Source: an uncultured Chitinophaga sp. (GTDB lineage: Bacteria; Bacteroidota; Bacteroidia; Chitinophagales; Chitinophagaceae). Taken from it: a DNA stretch of 7,839 bases. The notes beneath the pieces are model-generated. The model was not told the origin of the DNA, searched no databases, and worked only from the letters and a program-made list of their open reading frames with translations. The stretch spans positions 1-7,839 of the forward strand of contig NZ_CALNBI010000353.1 in assembly GCF_937874145.1 (NCBI RefSeq), written 5' to 3'. Positions 6,227 to 7,839 of the stretch are shown here, one piece after another; position 1 is the first letter of the stretch; each line of letters starts with the position of its first letter. Made by a program: the position numbers and the translations under genes.

Positions 6227-7839
6227 ATGATCGGCAGATTAATTGGATGGTGCCTCCTGGTATCCACCACCACGGCGGCGCAGCAGGTAGTTACACCCGG
6301 AAATGTAACCGGTGTGAAGATTAGCGGACAAACCATCCGCATTACCGCCGCCAATGCCCGTGCGGAAATAACGGCATGGTCGCACAATGTGGTGCGGGTG
6401 CGGATGGACAGGAAAGAACTGGAAAAGGATTTCTCTTACGCCGTGGTCGCCACACCGAAGAATTTTTCACCCAGTATCACCCAAACCGCCGATGAGATCC
6501 GGCTGGAAACGGATTCGCTGGTGGCGCGCATCGGCAAGAAGCCCTTCTCCATCACTTTCCTCACCAAAAACGGGGAAGTACTCCTGGCCGACGAGCCTGG
6601 TTTAAACACATCGTGGATCGGTGAAGAAGTGACCGCCTACAAAACCATGCAGGACGGCGAACGCTTCATCGGGCTGGGCGAAAAAACCGGCAACCTCGAC
6701 CGCCGTGGCAGTTCCTACACCAACTGGAACACCGATGCGTTCGGGTATACCGTCAACCAGGACCCCATCTACGCCACCATTCCGTTCTATATCGGCATCC
6801 ATCACGGGAAGAGCTACGGTTTGTTCTTGGACAACAGCTACCGCACGAATTTCAACTTCGGCGCCAGCAACAACCGGTTTGCCTCCTTCTCCGCCAACAG
6901 CGGCGAAATGAATTACTATTTCATCCATCACCCCGAAGTTTCCGGCATCATCACCGCTTACACCTGGCTCACCGGCCGCATGCAGTTGCCGCCGCTGTGG
7001 AGCCTCGGATATCAGCAGAACCGTTACAGCTACTATCCAGAAGCGGAAGTGATGCGGATCGCACAGACGATGCGGGAAAAGCAAATCCCGGCCGACGGCA
7101 TCACGCTCGATATCCATTACATGGACGCCTACAAACTTTTCACCTGGAACCGGCAGCGTTTCCCTGACCCCGCCGGCATGAACGCCCGCCTGCGGAAACT
7201 GGGCTTCCGGACCACGGTGATCGTAGACCCGGGAATCAAAACCGAAGACGGTTATCATGCCTACGAAAGCGGCAAGAAGGAAGACATTTTCATCAAATAC
7301 TCCGATGGACAATACTACACCGGCCAGGTATGGCCCGGCTGGTGCCACTTCCCGGACTTCACCGGCCCGAAAGGCCGCGGCTGGTGGAAGGAGCAGGTGA
7401 AAAGTTTTACGAATGCGGGAGTAGATGGATTGTGGAATGATATGAATGAAATCGCTACCTGGGGGCAGAACATGCCGGACAATGTGCTGTTTGATTTTGA
7501 AGGAAGAACGGCCACTCACCGCCAGGCGCACAATGTATATGGACTGGCCATGGTGCGCGCGAGCTACGAAGGCGCGCGCGAATCCATGCAGGGCCGCCGG
7601 CCTTTCCTCCTGACCCGCGCCGGCTACGCCGGCCTGCAGCGCTACACCGCCATCTGGACGGGCGACAACCGCGCGGAAGACGATCACATGCTGCTGGGCG
7701 TCCGCCTGATGAACAGCCTGGGCCTCAGCGGCGTGGCGTTTTCCGGGATGGACATCGGCGGATTCACCGGCAACGGATCGCCCGAGCTCTACGCCCGCTG
7801 GATCCAGCTGGGATCGTTTATGCCGTATTGCCGCAGCCA
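6227..7839 (+). CDS. Glycoside hydrolase family 31 alpha-glucosidase, exported, 3'-truncated
   Basis: The frame is open from ATG 6227 to the last base: 537 complete codons, with the remainder outside the window. It likely removes non-reducing-end alpha-linked glucose from oligosaccharides in the periplasm. Residues 1-18 are a signal peptide (MIGRLIGWCLLVSTTTAA, cleavage before QQ) without a usable lipobox. About 20-250 is the N-terminal beta-sandwich (FIGLGEKTGNLDRRG, then YTNWNTDAFGY). The catalytic barrel begins near 255 (LPPLWSLGYQQNRYSYY). Active-site features: LDIHYMDAYKLFTW with D295 and D300; predicted nucleophile D405 in WNDMNE; R464 in LLTRAGYAGLQRY; predicted acid/base D480 in WTGDN; then FSGMDIGGFTGNGSPELYAR and FMPYCRS at the edge. 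WNDMNE rather than KTDFGE favours alpha-glucosidase over alpha-xylosidase. Family members usually run to about 700-800 residues or more, so the barrel end and C-terminal beta domains are missing here. Linkage preference (alpha-1,4 or alpha-1,6) cannot be decided. The ATG is chosen because the signal peptide follows immediately. Confidence 0.93.
   Translation, partial: MIGRLIGWCLLVSTTTAAQQVVTPGNVTGVKISGQTIRITAANARAEITAWSHNVVRVRMDRKELEKDFSYAVVATPKNFSPSITQTADEIRLETDSLVARIGKKPFSITFLTKNGEVLLADEPGLNTSWIGEEVTAYKTMQDGERFIGLGEKTGNLDRRGSSYTNWNTDAFGYTVNQDPIYATIPFYIGIHHGKSYGLFLDNSYRTNFNFGASNNRFASFSANSGEMNYYFIHHPEVSGIITAYTWLTGRMQLPPLWSLGYQQNRYSYYPEAEVMRIAQTMREKQIPADGITLDIHYMDAYKLFTWNRQRFPDPAGMNARLRKLGFRTTVIVDPGIKTEDGYHAYESGKKEDIFIKYSDGQYYTGQVWPGWCHFPDFTGPKGRGWWKEQVKSFTNAGVDGLWNDMNEIATWGQNMPDNVLFDFEGRTATHRQAHNVYGLAMVRASYEGARESMQGRRPFLLTRAGYAGLQRYTAIWTGDNRAEDDHMLLGVRLMNSLGLSGVAFSGMDIGGFTGNGSPELYARWIQLGSFMPYCRS

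Noticed and set aside
6387..6605. A 72-codon + strand frame (MWCGCGWTGKNWK...)
   Set aside because: It lies out of frame inside the GH31 coding region and is Trp/Arg/Ser/Pro-rich without domains; an overlap artefact.
6602..7687. A 361-codon open frame on the minus strand opposite the GH31 gene
   Set aside because: The + strand frame here contains the complete GH31 active-site motifs; the antisense frame has no recognisable features.

Overview
The window looks like part of a polysaccharide utilization locus (PUL) from a Bacteroidota genome, probably a GC-rich member of the Chitinophagaceae type. The evidence is an adjacent SusC/SusD pair, a SusR-like TPR/DUF6377-type regulator, a Bacteroidota-style promoter (TTTG, 19 nt, then TTACTTTG), starts preceded by A/T-rich sequence rather than a clear Shine-Dalgarno, and high G+C at third codon positions. 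The family assignment rests on general resemblance, not on a marker gene.

Layout, all on the + strand: 1-1380 is the 3' part of a membrane-anchored regulator with periplasmic TPR-like repeats, one transmembrane helix, a cytoplasmic coiled coil and a C-terminal helix-turn-helix. 1381-1605 is an intergenic control region with an AT-rich tract, a candidate promoter and a 13-bp palindrome overlapping its -7 box. 1606-4557 is a complete SusC/RagA-family TonB-dependent outer-membrane transporter. 4588-6138 is a complete SusD/RagB-family lipoprotein. 6165-6207 is a strong hairpin plus T tract typical of an intrinsic terminator. 6227-7839 is the 5' part of an exported GH31 alpha-glucosidase whose end lies outside the window; its reading frame stays open to the last base.

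Inferred working model: the regulator senses a released sugar in the periplasm and activates the susC promoter. SusD captures an alpha-glucan or malto/isomalto-oligosaccharide at the cell surface, SusC imports it with TonB energy, and GH31 removes terminal glucose in the periplasm. The hairpin between susD and GH31 would make binding and transport proteins more abundant than the enzyme. No SusE/F-like protein or endo-acting enzyme is visible, but both ends of the locus are cut.

I found no RNA gene, insertion sequence, CRISPR array or clear sign of a new system. The points that most deserve a second look are the promoter/palindrome arrangement, the susD-GH31 hairpin and the sharp codon-use difference between the regulator and the genes it probably controls.
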